The notes under the pieces: generated by a model | Database searches by the model: none | Told to the model about the DNA's origin: nothing | Seen by the model: only the letters and a program-made list of their open reading frames with translations | Made by a program: the position numbers and the translations under genes | In this document: positions 45,468 through 54,590 of the stretch, one piece after another | Layout of the letters: each line of letters starts with the position of its first letter | Numbering within the stretch: the stretch's first letter is position 1 | Assembly: GCF_002005305.1 (NCBI RefSeq) | Contig: NZ_CP014782.1 | Location: 6,014,001-6,078,000, forward strand | Direction of reading: 5' to 3' | DNA length: 64,000 nt | Origin: Shewanella psychrophila | GTDB taxonomy: Bacteria; Pseudomonadota; Gammaproteobacteria; Enterobacterales; Shewanellaceae

Positions 45468-45893
45468 ATGAAAGGCATTAACTTGAAAAATAGACTAAAC
45501 AAGAAGGCTCAGGGTTTCACTCTGATTGAATTAATGATCGTTGTTGCAATTATCGGTATTCTCGCCGCAATTGCACTACCTGCATATAAAGATTATGTAG
45601 TTTCTGCAGAAGGTGGCGCTGCAATGAAGGGCTTAACAGCCTTCTCACAGAAGGTGCAGACTTGTGTTCAAACAGGTATTGGCTGTGGTGCAGATATTAC
45701 CGCAGAAGTAGGTAAAAACGCTAAATTAGCAGAGTCTGCAGTTACAGCTCGAGATACGGCGGTAACTCTTACATGGACTGATTCTACATGTATCATGACT
45801 GCTACATTTGATGCTGAAGGCGGTGTGGCATATCTCGTAACTACTGCTGATGCTGGTGACAAAACCTTGTGTGAAGATGGCGCAGGTTTATAG
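45468..45893 (+). CDS. pilA: PilA, type IVa major pilin
   Basis: A 141-residue prepilin. The leader of 16 residues (MKGINLKNRLNKKAQG) is positively charged and is cut by PilD before Phe17; the mature N-terminus FTLIELMIVVAIIGILAAIA has the conserved Glu5 (Glu21 of the precursor). The head domain is small and contains Cys66, Cys73, Cys108 and Cys135, so two disulphides are possible, with the last two in the position of the usual pilin D-loop. GGAGAGAGAAA precedes the ATG. An 18-bp hairpin separates it from pilB. Confidence 0.95.
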   Translation: MKGINLKNRLNKKAQGFTLIELMIVVAIIGILAAIALPAYKDYVVSAEGGAAMKGLTAFSQKVQTCVQTGIGCGADITAEVGKNAKLAESAVTARDTAVTLTWTDSTCIMTATFDAEGGVAYLVTTADAGDKTLCEDGAGL

Positions 45894-45913
45894 CAAATAG
45901 CTATAAAACTCAG

Positions 45914-45955
45914 ATATAAGTTAGTCAGAAATTCTTTTTGACTAACTTATATTTA
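45914..45955 (+). terminator. Strong stem-loop between pilA and pilB
   Basis: Arms 45914-45931 and 45935-45952 pair over 18 bp with one G-U around a 3-nt loop, followed by TTTATTATA. It begins 20 bp after the pilA stop and ends 29 bp before pilB. It should terminate most pilA transcripts and let a few read into pilB, giving the high pilin to ATPase ratio needed for pili. Confidence 0.85.
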
Positions 45956-45981
45956 TTATACTAACTATATGAGATAACTGA

Positions 45982-47691
45982 ATGCCCACAACAGGCCTAC
46001 ACTTAGGCTTATCCACTCTTTTCATCCGTAAAAATTTGCTCACCGAAGAGCAGATCGCATCTGCTATCGCTAAATCACGCCAAACTAAACAATCTCTCGT
46101 CTCTACTATTGTTTCAGAAAACCTAATTTCTGCCCGCGAGATAGCCGAACTCTGTTATGAAGAATATGGCACGCCGCTGTTAGATTTAGATGAGTTTGAC
46201 ATCGCCAGCATTCCCGAAGACTTCCTCAACAAAAAGCTTATCGAGAAACATAAGTGTTTGCCGCTGTTTAAGCGGGGAAACCGTCTCTATATAGGCACTT
46301 CCGATCCCACGAATATCGCAGCGCTAGAAGACTTCCAGTTCAGTGCAGGCCTACATGCCGAAGCCATATTGGTCGAAGATGATAAGCTCACCAAGGCAAT
46401 AGAGAAAACCTTAGAAGAGGACATCTCCGCACTGGATATCAGTGGCATAGATGAATCCTCTCTCGCCGACATAGAAGTAGACGATCCCAGTAAGCGTGAA
46501 GAGGAACAAACAGGCGAGAGTGGTGATGATGCGCCTATCGTTATCTATATCAATAAGATTTTAACCGATGCCATACGCAAAGGCGCATCGGATCTGCATT
46601 TTGAGCCCTATGAGAAACGTTACCGCATACGTTTTCGCATCGATGGCATCTTACATGAAGTATCTGAGCCTCCGGTAAACTTATCTAATCGCATATCGGC
46701 TCGTTTAAAAGTAATGTCCAAGCTGGATATCGCCGAACGCCGAGTCCCCCAAGATGGCCGCATCAAGATGAAGCTATCTCGTACTAAATCTATCGATTTC
46801 CGTGTCAGCACCTTGCCCACAATCTGGGGTGAGAAGATAGTAATGCGTATCTTAGATTCCTCTTCGGCGCAACTTGGCATCGAAAAATTAGGCTATGAAG
46901 ACGATCAGCGTGAATTGTACGAGGAGATGCTAGAAAAACCCCAAGGCATGATACTTGTCACCGGCCCTACAGGTTCGGGTAAAACAGTTTCCCTGTATAC
47001 AGGCCTCAACATACTCAATACAGAGGCTCGTAATATCTCTACCGCAGAGGATCCGGTGGAGATTAACCTCGAAGGGGTTAACCAGGTCCATATAAACTTA
47101 AAAGCTGGCCTAACATTTGCTTCGGCTTTACGCTCATTCCTTCGTCAAGACCCCGATGTAGTCATGGTAGGTGAGATTCGAGACTTAGAGACTGCCGAGA
47201 TAGCTATCAAGGCGGCACAAACAGGTCACTTGGTGCTCTCTACACTGCACACAAACTCTGCAGCCGAAACCTTGACTCGCCTCATCAACATGGGCGTGCC
47301 CGGATACAACATAGCTAGCTCGGTAAACCTCATCATAGCCCAGCGTCTGGCACGTCGCCTCTGCCCCGAGTGTAAGCAAGCAGAAGAGATCCCAGAACAT
47401 GAGCTACAAAAGCTTGGATTTAAACAGGCGAACATAGATGAAGGTATCACCACCTATAAACCTGTTGGCTGTGATCTCTGCTCCGGTGGCTACAAGGGCC
47501 GAGTGGGCATCTATGAGGTGATGAAGATATCAGAGGAAATAGCGCGTATCATCATGGAAGGCGGTAACTCCTTAGAGATAGCCACTACGGCCAAGGAGCA
47601 AGGCATGCGAGATCTAAGAGACTCGGGGCTACTCAAGGTCACTCAAGGCGTCACCAGCATCGCCGAGATTAATCGAGTCACCAGCTTCTAA
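45982..47691 (+). CDS. pilB: PilB, type IV pilus extension ATPase
   Basis: A 569-residue GspE-family hexameric ATPase that powers pilus extension. An N-terminal MshEN/GspE-N domain lies at about residues 5-155. Walker A is GPTGSGKT (328-335), the Asp box, Walker B (VVMVGEIRDLETAEIA) and His box (TGHLVLSTLHTNSAAET) follow. A zinc-binding tetracysteine is at about 461/464 (CPECK) and 497/500 (CDLCSGGYKGRVGIYE). pilC follows after 30 bp. Confidence 0.97.
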   Translation: MPTTGLHLGLSTLFIRKNLLTEEQIASAIAKSRQTKQSLVSTIVSENLISAREIAELCYEEYGTPLLDLDEFDIASIPEDFLNKKLIEKHKCLPLFKRGNRLYIGTSDPTNIAALEDFQFSAGLHAEAILVEDDKLTKAIEKTLEEDISALDISGIDESSLADIEVDDPSKREEEQTGESGDDAPIVIYINKILTDAIRKGASDLHFEPYEKRYRIRFRIDGILHEVSEPPVNLSNRISARLKVMSKLDIAERRVPQDGRIKMKLSRTKSIDFRVSTLPTIWGEKIVMRILDSSSAQLGIEKLGYEDDQRELYEEMLEKPQGMILVTGPTGSGKTVSLYTGLNILNTEARNISTAEDPVEINLEGVNQVHINLKAGLTFASALRSFLRQDPDVVMVGEIRDLETAEIAIKAAQTGHLVLSTLHTNSAAETLTRLINMGVPGYNIASSVNLIIAQRLARRLCPECKQAEEIPEHELQKLGFKQANIDEGITTYKPVGCDLCSGGYKGRVGIYEVMKISEEIARIIMEGGNSLEIATTAKEQGMRDLRDSGLLKVTQGVTSIAEINRVTSF

Positions 47692-47721
47692 ACTCGACCA
47701 TTTTTATTTTAAGGAAGGGCT

Positions 47722-48996
47722 ATGGCTACAGCTAGTACAGTTAAAAAAAGACAAGCAAGAGCTAAGAAAGCCAATGTTAAGAGCCAGCCTAAGGTCATTA
47801 CCTTCGAATGGAAAGGTGTCAATAAAGCCGGTCAAAAAACATCTGGGGAGCTAAAAGGTGCCACAGCTGCCGAAGTCAGAAGTCAGCTGAAAACTCAGGG
47901 TGTCACCCCAAAATCGGTCAAGAAGCAATCGGCAAGCCTATTTCAACTGGGCGCTCCCAAGATAAATGCCATGGATATCGCCATGATAACTAGGCAGATA
48001 GCTACCATGCTCTCTGCTGGAGTGCCTCTGGTGACAACCATAGAGATGTTAGGTCGAGGTCATGAAAAAGCCAAGATGCGTGAACTCTTAGGCACCATTC
48101 TCAATGATGTACAAGCCGGTATCCCACTGTCCGATGCATTGAGACCCCATAGACAATATTTCGACGACCTTTATGTGGATTTGGTCGCCGCCGGTGAGCA
48201 CTCAGGCTCCTTAGATGCGGTGTTCGACCGTGTCGCCATGTATAGAGAAAAAGCTGAGGCACTTAAATCTAAAATCAAGAAGGCCATGTTCTACCCCGCT
48301 GCAGTGGTTGTGGTTGCCATAGGCGTCACAACTTTACTATTACTTTTTGTCGTGCCACAGTTCCAAGAAATATTTGCCGGTTTTGGTGCCGAACTACCTG
48401 CGTTTACCCAGTTTGTCATAGGCATTTCTGAAGCCCTGCAAGCCTCTTGGTATATTTTTGCAGTAGCAATTATAATCGGAACGTTTCTGTTTACTCGAGC
48501 ACACAGAAGCTCTCAAACATTTAGAGATCAAGTAGATACCTCGGTCCTTAAAATACCAGCTATTGGTCCCATCCTCCATAAAGCCGCCATGGCACGTTTC
48601 GCACGTACATTAGCGACCACTTTCTCAGCTGGTGTGCCTCTTATTGATGGCCTGGAATCAGCAGCTGGCGCCTCTGGTAATGCCGTATACCGCAAAGCAC
48701 TAATTAAGGTTCGTAGTGAGGTCATGGCAGGGATGCAAATGAACATCGCCATGCGCACCACCAACTTATTCCCTGATATGCTGATCCAGATGGTGATGAT
48801 AGGAGAAGAGTCCGGTGGGCTCGATGACATGCTCAACAAGGTTGCCAATATTTACGAGATGCAGGTAGATGATGCCGTAGACGGACTATCAAGCCTAATC
48901 GAACCTATCATGATGGTGGTGATCGGCACTTTAGTCGGTGGCTTAATCGTCGCCATGTATCTTCCTATCTTCGAAATGGGTAAGATTATTAACTAG
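47722..48996 (+). CDS. pilC: PilC, type IV pilus inner-membrane platform protein
   Basis: A 424-residue GspF-family protein. A basic N-terminal tail (about 1-25) precedes the first cytoplasmic helical domain (starts MDIAMITRQIATMLSAGVPL), a membrane segment (about 190-215), a second short membrane segment (about 240-260), the repeated GspF domain (MARFARTLATTFSAGVPLID) and a C-terminal membrane segment (LIEPIMMVVIGTLVGGLIVA). It is the rotor or platform for PilB. GGAAGG precedes the start. Member of the pilABCD operon. Confidence 0.96.
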   Translation: MATASTVKKRQARAKKANVKSQPKVITFEWKGVNKAGQKTSGELKGATAAEVRSQLKTQGVTPKSVKKQSASLFQLGAPKINAMDIAMITRQIATMLSAGVPLVTTIEMLGRGHEKAKMRELLGTILNDVQAGIPLSDALRPHRQYFDDLYVDLVAAGEHSGSLDAVFDRVAMYREKAEALKSKIKKAMFYPAAVVVVAIGVTTLLLLFVVPQFQEIFAGFGAELPAFTQFVIGISEALQASWYIFAVAIIIGTFLFTRAHRSSQTFRDQVDTSVLKIPAIGPILHKAAMARFARTLATTFSAGVPLIDGLESAAGASGNAVYRKALIKVRSEVMAGMQMNIAMRTTNLFPDMLIQMVMIGEESGGLDDMLNKVANIYEMQVDDAVDGLSSLIEPIMMVVIGTLVGGLIVAMYLPIFEMGKIIN

Positions 48997-49031
48997 CAAG
49001 ACTCCATTAACATCAAATAACCAGAAATCTA

Positions 49032-49943
49032 ATGACAGAATTAATAACCATATTGAGCCACAACTTGTGGCTATTTAGCGCTATCGCTTTTATCTTTGCC
49101 GCCGTTATTGGCAGTTTCCTCAATGTCGTTATTCATCGCTTTCCCGTGATGATGAAGCGTGAGTGGCAGCAAGAATGTAATCAATACCTCAATGAATACC
49201 ATAAAGAGCTCATTGGTTCTATCTCAAAAACGCTCGAAGGAGCCATAGATGGCTTTCCTGAGAAATATAACCTGATAGTACCGGGCTCTGCCTGCCCCAA
49301 ATGCAAGACAGATATCAAGCCCTGGCATAACCTGCCTGTTATTGGCTGGATAATATTAAAAGGAAGGTGTGCTTCATGTAGCACGCCTATATCGGCACGC
49401 TACCCAATAATAGAGTTACTAACTGGGCTGGCTGTGGCCTTTCTCGCGCTTCATTTCGGTCCTAGCTGGGAATTTGCCTTCGCAACATTGCTCACCTTCG
49501 TACTGATAGCTCTAACAGGTATAGATCTCGATGAGATGCTACTTCCCGACCAGCTCACCCTACCTTTGCTATGGCTAGGCTTGCTGATAAACCTAAACAG
49601 CACCTTTACCAGTCCAACCGATGCATTAATCGGAGCGGCAGCGGGTTATATGAGCCTCTGGAGTGTCTTCTGGGCATTTAAACTGTTAACAGGTAAGGAA
49701 GGTATGGGGTATGGAGATTTCAAGCTTTTAGCGGTGTTTGGTGCCTGGTTTGGCTGGCAGCTACTGCCACTCATCATCCTCCTCTCATCAGTAGTCGGCG
49801 CGATTGTTGGCATCATGCTGATCATCAGCAAGAAACTCAATCAAGGTAATCCAATTCCCTTTGGGCCTTATATCGCCCTAGCAGGCTGGATAGCCATGAT
49901 CTGGGGCAGTGATATCAATAATTGGTATCTGTCCACCCTATAA
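49032..49943 (+). CDS. pilD: PilD, prepilin peptidase and N-methyltransferase
   Basis: A 303-residue polytopic membrane enzyme that cleaves prepilin leaders and N-methylates the new terminus. The cytoplasmic zinc-binding cysteines are Cys88, Cys91, Cys113 and Cys116. The two aspartyl-protease residues lie in TGIDLDEMLLPDQ and GYGDFKLLA. Because the window also holds an MSHA cluster, one PilD probably serves both pilus systems, as well as type II secretion pseudopilins elsewhere. It is followed by coaE at 39 bp. Confidence 0.96.
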   Translation: MTELITILSHNLWLFSAIAFIFAAVIGSFLNVVIHRFPVMMKREWQQECNQYLNEYHKELIGSISKTLEGAIDGFPEKYNLIVPGSACPKCKTDIKPWHNLPVIGWIILKGRCASCSTPISARYPIIELLTGLAVAFLALHFGPSWEFAFATLLTFVLIALTGIDLDEMLLPDQLTLPLLWLGLLINLNSTFTSPTDALIGAAAGYMSLWSVFWAFKLLTGKEGMGYGDFKLLAVFGAWFGWQLLPLIILLSSVVGAIVGIMLIISKKLNQGNPIPFGPYIALAGWIAMIWGSDINNWYLSTL

Positions 49944-49982
49944 AGCTACAGCTCTTCATAGAATGGTGTAAAAAATAAGATT

Positions 49983-50588
49983 ATGTCTAAATATTTAATA
50001 GGCTTAACTGGCGGTATAGGTAGCGGCAAAACCACAGTCGCCAATCTATTTGCGGAATTAGGCATCGAGCTAGTCGATGCCGATATCGTCGCACGAGATG
50101 TGGTAGAAATCGGCACTAGCGGTTTAAATCAAATCGTCGACCATTTCGGCAGACAAATCTTGAACCAAGATGCTAGCCTAGATCGCTCGGCTCTACGAGA
50201 GATCATCTTCAATCAGCCGAAAGAGCGAAGTTGGCTCAACAATTTATTACACCCCATAATACGTACCGAGATGCTAAATCAATTAGCCGCTTCGTCATCA
50301 CCCTACACAATTCTTGTCGCTCCCTTGCTATTTGAGAATGAATTAGATAGGTTAGTAGATCGTACACTTTTGATTGATATTTCACCGGAACAACAACGAA
50401 AGCGTACAGTTAACAGGGATTCGGTAACTAACGAGCAAGTAGAAAAAATTATAAGTAGCCAGGCCCCAAGAGCCGAGAAGCTACTTAAAGCTGATGATGT
50501 CATAGACAATCATGGAGAGATATCGGCGCTAAAAAGCAAAGTAATTGCACTACATAATAATTATTTAAAATTGTCCAATAACGCTTAA
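49983..50588 (+). CDS. coaE: Dephospho-CoA kinase
   Basis: A 201-residue P-loop kinase for the last step of CoA synthesis. Walker A is GGIGSGKT (10-17); VVDADIVARDVVE-type residues (ELVDADIVARDV) and the lid region HPIIRTEM, APLLFENELDRLVD are all conserved. It lies between pilD and zapD, 8 bp before zapD, as in most gammaproteobacteria. Confidence 0.97.
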   Translation: MSKYLIGLTGGIGSGKTTVANLFAELGIELVDADIVARDVVEIGTSGLNQIVDHFGRQILNQDASLDRSALREIIFNQPKERSWLNNLLHPIIRTEMLNQLAASSSPYTILVAPLLFENELDRLVDRTLLIDISPEQQRKRTVNRDSVTNEQVEKIISSQAPRAEKLLKADDVIDNHGEISALKSKVIALHNNYLKLSNNA

Positions 50589-50596
50589 TAATCGCC

Positions 50597-51331
50597 ATGA
50601 CTGAATTGATCTATGAACAGCCTTTAAACGAGAAAACTCGAAGCTACCTTAGACTTGAGTATCTTGAACAACAACTGCAAATGAACTTGGATCAAGATCA
50701 TCAAGATCGTTGTTTCTATCCACTTTTCTCTTTATGTGAGTTGGCTGAGCGATGCGACTATCGCGGCGAAGTCCTGAAAGATCTCGATAAGCAGATTTTA
50801 CTACTCTCAAATTGGAAAAGCCTGCCTCACATAGATAAACAGCAAGTCGAAAAGTACTTATCCCAACTATCCAATGCTCGAGAAACACTTCAAACAAGCG
50901 AAAGACCTGGTAGCCAACTAAAACAGAATCGATTCTTAATGGCTTTACGTCAAAGATTCAACATGCCTGGAGCATGTTGTAACTTTGACTTACCACAACT
51001 TCATTATTGGTTAGCCAAGCCCTGGGATGTTCGAAAAAATGAGTACTCACAATGGCTAGATACCTTTAGAGTTTTACTAACACCAATCAGTCTGCTTTTA
51101 GAACTAACTAGGTTAACAACTGAGTATACTGAAGCCGTGGCGAAAGCAGGCTTCTATCAAGGCAATAGTAATCAGGCACTGTCATTAATTAGAGTGCAAC
51201 TAGACTCCCATCAAGGCTGCTACCCAACCATTAGCGGCCATAAGAATAGATACGCTATTCACTTCGTACAATTCGATCAACAGAAACACTCGGATAAAGC
51301 GATTGAGTTTAAGTTAGCAACCTGCATCTAA
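50597..51331 (+). CDS. zapD: ZapD, cell-division protein that bundles FtsZ
   Basis: A 244-residue protein of the ZapD (YacF) family, starting MTELIYEQPLNEKTRSYLRL. The conserved phrases LFSLCELAERCDYRGEVLKD and GACCNFDLPQLHYW match the family, as does the C-terminal domain (PTISGHKNRYAIHFVQFD). ZapD dimers cross-link FtsZ filaments at mid-cell in the cytoplasm. It overlaps no gene but follows coaE by 8 bp. Confidence 0.95.
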   Translation: MTELIYEQPLNEKTRSYLRLEYLEQQLQMNLDQDHQDRCFYPLFSLCELAERCDYRGEVLKDLDKQILLLSNWKSLPHIDKQQVEKYLSQLSNARETLQTSERPGSQLKQNRFLMALRQRFNMPGACCNFDLPQLHYWLAKPWDVRKNEYSQWLDTFRVLLTPISLLLELTRLTTEYTEAVAKAGFYQGNSNQALSLIRVQLDSHQGCYPTISGHKNRYAIHFVQFDQQKHSDKAIEFKLATCI

Positions 51332-51444
51332 AGTCAGTATTATAGCTCGCATATAAAACATCATGTTTAAACAGCTATACTTGGGCTACATCTTAACCCA
51401 CAGTTAAAGCCAAGTTTACGAGCCTACCTTGTAGAGACCAAACA

Positions 51445-51657
51445 ATGACAACCCGAGTAAAATGCCCCACCTGCCAAGCTGAAGTGATCTGGAATTCTGA
51501 GTCCAAATTTAAGCCTTTCTGCAGCGATCGCTGTAAGTTAATCGACCTAGGAGACTGGGCATCCGAAAAACACGCGATTCCAGTCAAACCCGAATTTGAT
51601 CATGAGACTCTGGATGCCCAGGGATATGATGAATCAGGTTTCTTCAAAGAGGATTAA
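51445..51657 (+). CDS. yacG: YacG, zinc-binding DNA gyrase inhibitor
   Basis: A 70-residue protein with a treble-clef zinc site formed by Cys7, Cys10 (KCPTC), Cys26 and Cys30 (CSDRC), followed by the conserved KLIDLGDWASEKHAIPV. E. coli YacG binds GyrB and inhibits gyrase. The acidic tail (ESGFFKED) is also typical. mutT starts 5 bp later. Confidence 0.96.
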   Translation: MTTRVKCPTCQAEVIWNSESKFKPFCSDRCKLIDLGDWASEKHAIPVKPEFDHETLDAQGYDESGFFKED

Positions 51658-51662
51658 TCCAA

Positions 51663-52073
51663 TTGTCAGTCTCGATAGCTAAAACCAAAAGAGTACACGT
51701 TGCAGTAGGCGTGATAATGAATACAGATAATCAGATTTTACTGGCCAAACGCCTCACTCATCTCCATCAAGGTGGAAAATGGGAATTCCCAGGCGGTAAA
51801 GTCGAACAAGGAGAATCTGTAACCCAAGCATTAGCTCGAGAGTTGAAAGAAGAAGTTGATTTAACCATCACAGACACAAGCTCCCTGATGAGCATCAGTC
51901 ATGACTACCCAGATAAGCAAGTACTCTTAGATATCCATTGGGTAACTTGCTTCACAGGAGAAGCTCAAGGGCTTGAAGGACAGGAAGTTAAGTGGGTCGC
52001 TAAATCAGATTTACATGACTACGATTTCCCCGATGCCAATAAACCTATTATCGAGAAAATTTTAATGAGCTAG
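51663..52073 (+). CDS. mutT: MutT, 8-oxo-dGTP diphosphatase (Nudix hydrolase)
   Basis: A 136-residue Nudix enzyme that cleanses oxidised guanine nucleotides. The start codon is TTG (51663), 9 nt after GAGGA. The Nudix box runs from residue 45 (GKVEQGESVTQALARELKEE). The length is close to E. coli MutT (129), and the neighbourhood zapD-yacG-mutT is conserved. A 7-bp hairpin overlaps the stop codon. Confidence 0.92.
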   Translation: MSVSIAKTKRVHVAVGVIMNTDNQILLAKRLTHLHQGGKWEFPGGKVEQGESVTQALARELKEEVDLTITDTSSLMSISHDYPDKQVLLDIHWVTCFTGEAQGLEGQEVKWVAKSDLHDYDFPDANKPIIEKILMS

Positions 52074-52085
52074 TTCATCTAGCTC
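52067..52085 (+). terminator. Small stem-loop over the mutT stop codon
   Basis: GAGCTAG (52067-52073), loop TTCAT and CTAGCTC (52079-52085) form a 7-bp stem. There is no U-tract, so termination is uncertain. Confidence 0.35.
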
Positions 52086-52602
52086 TCAAGTATCTTTCAT
52101 CCAAATATCTGACCACTTTGACCTGTCATAGCACTCCGTAACCACTAATCTTGAAGATTTGTATGCATTTATACCTTTAAAATCTGTAACAGGATCACTA
52201 AAGCCAATTCACACAGAAATTTTAAATACGTTATTATTTTCTCTCCCGCTCATACCAATCGGTATATTTAGAATATTAAAAATGTTCTTTATTGATTAAG
52301 TTGCAGATTAATTGTCCCATTGGCGAACAGGCATACTGCGCCTGATAGGGTGAAAAAGTGTGCCTGAAATGCTGTCAGAAAAATGATTAAACTCGATGGC
52401 CTTAACCTACAAGGCTGTTAACGAGGCGCACGCCATGTTAGCTTATTGATATCAAATCATTTGCCGCTGGAATATTTTGGTAAAGGATTTGTAATCATGC
52501 CGTCGCCTGCAACAAGCTAAGTACAGCCCCAAGATTGAACTCTAACAATTGTTAGTGAAAGGCACGTGCGCAACATTTTCTAACCTAAAGCACTGAGTTC
52601 TT
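52086..52602. other. 517-bp non-coding region upstream of proX
   Basis: No protein gene is seen. Features are: a short dyad ATACC-AATC-GGTAT (about 52253-52266); a 9-bp near-perfect inverted repeat CAGGCATAC/GTGTGCCTG (52328-52336 with 52358-52366); TTGATATCAA; and a 14-bp palindrome close to proX (52542-52555). The stretch 52253-52510 has a base composition and dyad density like a small non-autonomous repeat, but I could not show a second copy here. Confidence 0.4.
52542..52555. promoter_or_regulatory. 14-bp palindrome upstream of proX, candidate operator
   Basis: CTAACAATTGTTAG (52542-52555) is a perfect palindrome 47 bp before the proX start. The position suits a repressor operator. No regulator gene lies beside it. 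Confidence 0.5.
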
Positions 52603-53607
52603 ATGAAAAGTATAATTTTAATTGGTGGTTTACTCCTTAGTAGCGCTACACATCAAGCTTTTGCCCAAGAGCAATGCGGTAAAGTCACTATCGCAGATAT
52701 GAATTGGAGCTCGGCTTCATTAATCGCGAATGTTGACCGCTTCATTCTAGAACATGGCTATGGCTGTGAAGCCGAGCTGATCCCAGGCGATACTATGCCT
52801 ACCAGCACCTCAATGGTTGAAAAAGGTGAGCCAGACATCGCCCCGGAGATCTGGAGCAACAACGTTAAAGAGCTTATCGCACGAGGGGTCAATGACAAGC
52901 GGCTGACTATCGCAGGTAATTCACTTTCCGATGGCGGTGAAGAAGGCTTTTGGGTTCCCCAATATATGGTCGACAAAGATCCAAGTCTAAAAACCATTGA
53001 AGGAGTTATCGCTAAAGTAAAAAGCTTTGAACACCCGGAAGATCCTGAACGTGGCGCATTTTATGGCTGCCCGGCGGGTTGGGGCTGTCAAATCTCGGCC
53101 GAAAACCTGTATCGAGCCCTAAAGCTCGATGCTGCTGGATTCGATCTTGTCGATCCTGGTTCAGGAGCTGGCCTGTCTGGTTCCATTGCCCGAGCCTATG
53201 AGCGTAAAAAGCCTTGGTTTGGCTACTATTGGGCACCCACGGCGATATTAGGTAAATACAAAATGACCAAGGTAGATTTTGGTACCGGTATCGATGCGGA
53301 TCATTTTCGCGATTGTATCTCACAAGTTGAGTGCGCAGAACCTAAGGTCACCATGTATCCATCGGCACTGGTACAAACTGTCACCACCACAGCCTTCGCC
53401 GAAAGATCACCCCAGGGATTTGAGTATCTTGGTAAACGCTCTCTGACCAATGCCCAAATGAATGGCTTGCTCGCTTGGATGGAAGATAACCAGGCAGATG
53501 GCAATATCGCAGCCGAGTACTTCCTGATGAATCATGAAGACATCTGGCTTAAATGGGTTCCCACCGATGTTGCCGCAAAGGTTAAATCGGCAATCAAAGC
53601 ACTATAA
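52603..53607 (+). CDS. proX: Glycine betaine/proline-type ABC substrate-binding protein (ProX family)
   Basis: A 334-residue periplasmic binding protein (OpuAC family) with a signal peptide (MKSIILIGGLLLSSATHQAFA). The phrases DIAPEIWSNN, FYGCPAGWGCQISAEN, and KPWFGYYWAPTAILGKY match ProX-type proteins, whose Trp and Tyr residues form the aromatic cage for betaine. It is the first gene of proX-proW-proV. A hairpin right after the stop probably raises its level over the permease genes. Betaine versus choline or other trimethylammonium compounds cannot be decided by eye. Confidence 0.88.
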   Translation: MKSIILIGGLLLSSATHQAFAQEQCGKVTIADMNWSSASLIANVDRFILEHGYGCEAELIPGDTMPTSTSMVEKGEPDIAPEIWSNNVKELIARGVNDKRLTIAGNSLSDGGEEGFWVPQYMVDKDPSLKTIEGVIAKVKSFEHPEDPERGAFYGCPAGWGCQISAENLYRALKLDAAGFDLVDPGSGAGLSGSIARAYERKKPWFGYYWAPTAILGKYKMTKVDFGTGIDADHFRDCISQVECAEPKVTMYPSALVQTVTTTAFAERSPQGFEYLGKRSLTNAQMNGLLAWMEDNQADGNIAAEYFLMNHEDIWLKWVPTDVAAKVKSAIKAL

Positions 53608-53616
53608 ACCCAAAAA

Positions 53617-53639
53617 ACGCGAGGCCTACTGAGCCTCGC
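53617..53639 (+). terminator. Intercistronic stem-loop between proX and proW
   Basis: CGCGAGGC (53617-53624), a 7-nt loop and GCCTCGCG (53632-53639) form an 8-bp GC-rich stem followed by ACTTTTAT. It lies in the 83-bp gap, and should protect or partly terminate the proX message, a common way to make more binding protein. Confidence 0.75.
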
Positions 53640-53690
53640 GACTTTTATCCCCATCTAGATTATCCCGTGTAAAAAACTATAGAGGTACTA

Positions 53691-54590
53691 ATGGCTGACT
53701 TTTCTTGGTTCAGCAAGTTTCCGAAAATGGACCGCTCCACTTTGCTGGAAATTCGTAAATATTTGGACAGTAGCTTTCGGGACTTCTCCCGTGAGTATGG
53801 TGATGCCATCGAGTCTTTCTTCGATCCACTGCTCAGCTTTCTTATCTGGTTTGAAAAGCTGTTGGTGCAATCCCCCTGGTGGGCTGTACTGCTCTCTATT
53901 ACCGCTTTAGTTTATTTCACCAGTCGTTCATGGAAATTGTCCTTGGGCGTCATCGTTTCCTTTCTACTTATCGGCTATTTCGGCATGTGGGAAGATACGA
54001 TGCGAACCCTTAGTATCATTACCGTATGTACGTTAATGGCCATCGTACTGGGCGTCCCCATTGGTATCTTAATGGCTCGCAACAATCGAACTCAGGCTGT
54101 AGTAACACCAATTCTGGACGTAATGCAAACCATGCCCGCCTTCGTTTACCTAATCCCTGTGGTCATGTTACTTGGCATTGGCAAGGTGCCAGGGGTCATA
54201 GCCGTTGTCATCTATGCTATCCCACCAGTTATCCGATTGACTAACTTGGGGATCCGTCTGGTAGACAAAGAAGTGCTGGAGGCAGCCACCGCCTATGGCG
54301 CTAATTCGATTCAACGTCTAATGGGGGTTCAGTTACCACTGGCCTCTCCCACTATCATGGCAGGTATCAACCAGACCATTATGATGGCACTGGGGATGGT
54401 CGTGATTGCGTCTATGATTGGCGTCAAGGGCTTAGGTCAGCCAGTCCTCAAGTCAATCACCAACCAGTATTTCACCTTGGGGCTCTTTAACGGTTTAGCC
54501 ATCGTCGCTCTCGCCATTATTTTTGATCGCACCTCTCAAGCCTACGCAAAGCGATCTCAGCAACATATGCAGGGTGGACAGCATGACTAA
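53691..54590 (+). CDS. proW: Glycine betaine/proline ABC transporter permease (ProW family)
   Basis: A 299-residue permease. The N-terminal 60 residues are hydrophilic (cytoplasmic or periplasmic tail), then membrane helices follow from about 65. The BPD_transp_1 core has the EAA loop EAATAYGANSIQRLMGVQLPLA (split here: EAATAYGANSIQ, then RLMGVQLPLASP). QTMPAFVYLIPVVMLLGIG is also typical. It lies between proX and proV and overlaps proV by 8 bp, so the two are translationally coupled. Confidence 0.93.
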   Translation: MADFSWFSKFPKMDRSTLLEIRKYLDSSFRDFSREYGDAIESFFDPLLSFLIWFEKLLVQSPWWAVLLSITALVYFTSRSWKLSLGVIVSFLLIGYFGMWEDTMRTLSIITVCTLMAIVLGVPIGILMARNNRTQAVVTPILDVMQTMPAFVYLIPVVMLLGIGKVPGVIAVVIYAIPPVIRLTNLGIRLVDKEVLEAATAYGANSIQRLMGVQLPLASPTIMAGINQTIMMALGMVVIASMIGVKGLGQPVLKSITNQYFTLGLFNGLAIVALAIIFDRTSQAYAKRSQQHMQGGQHD

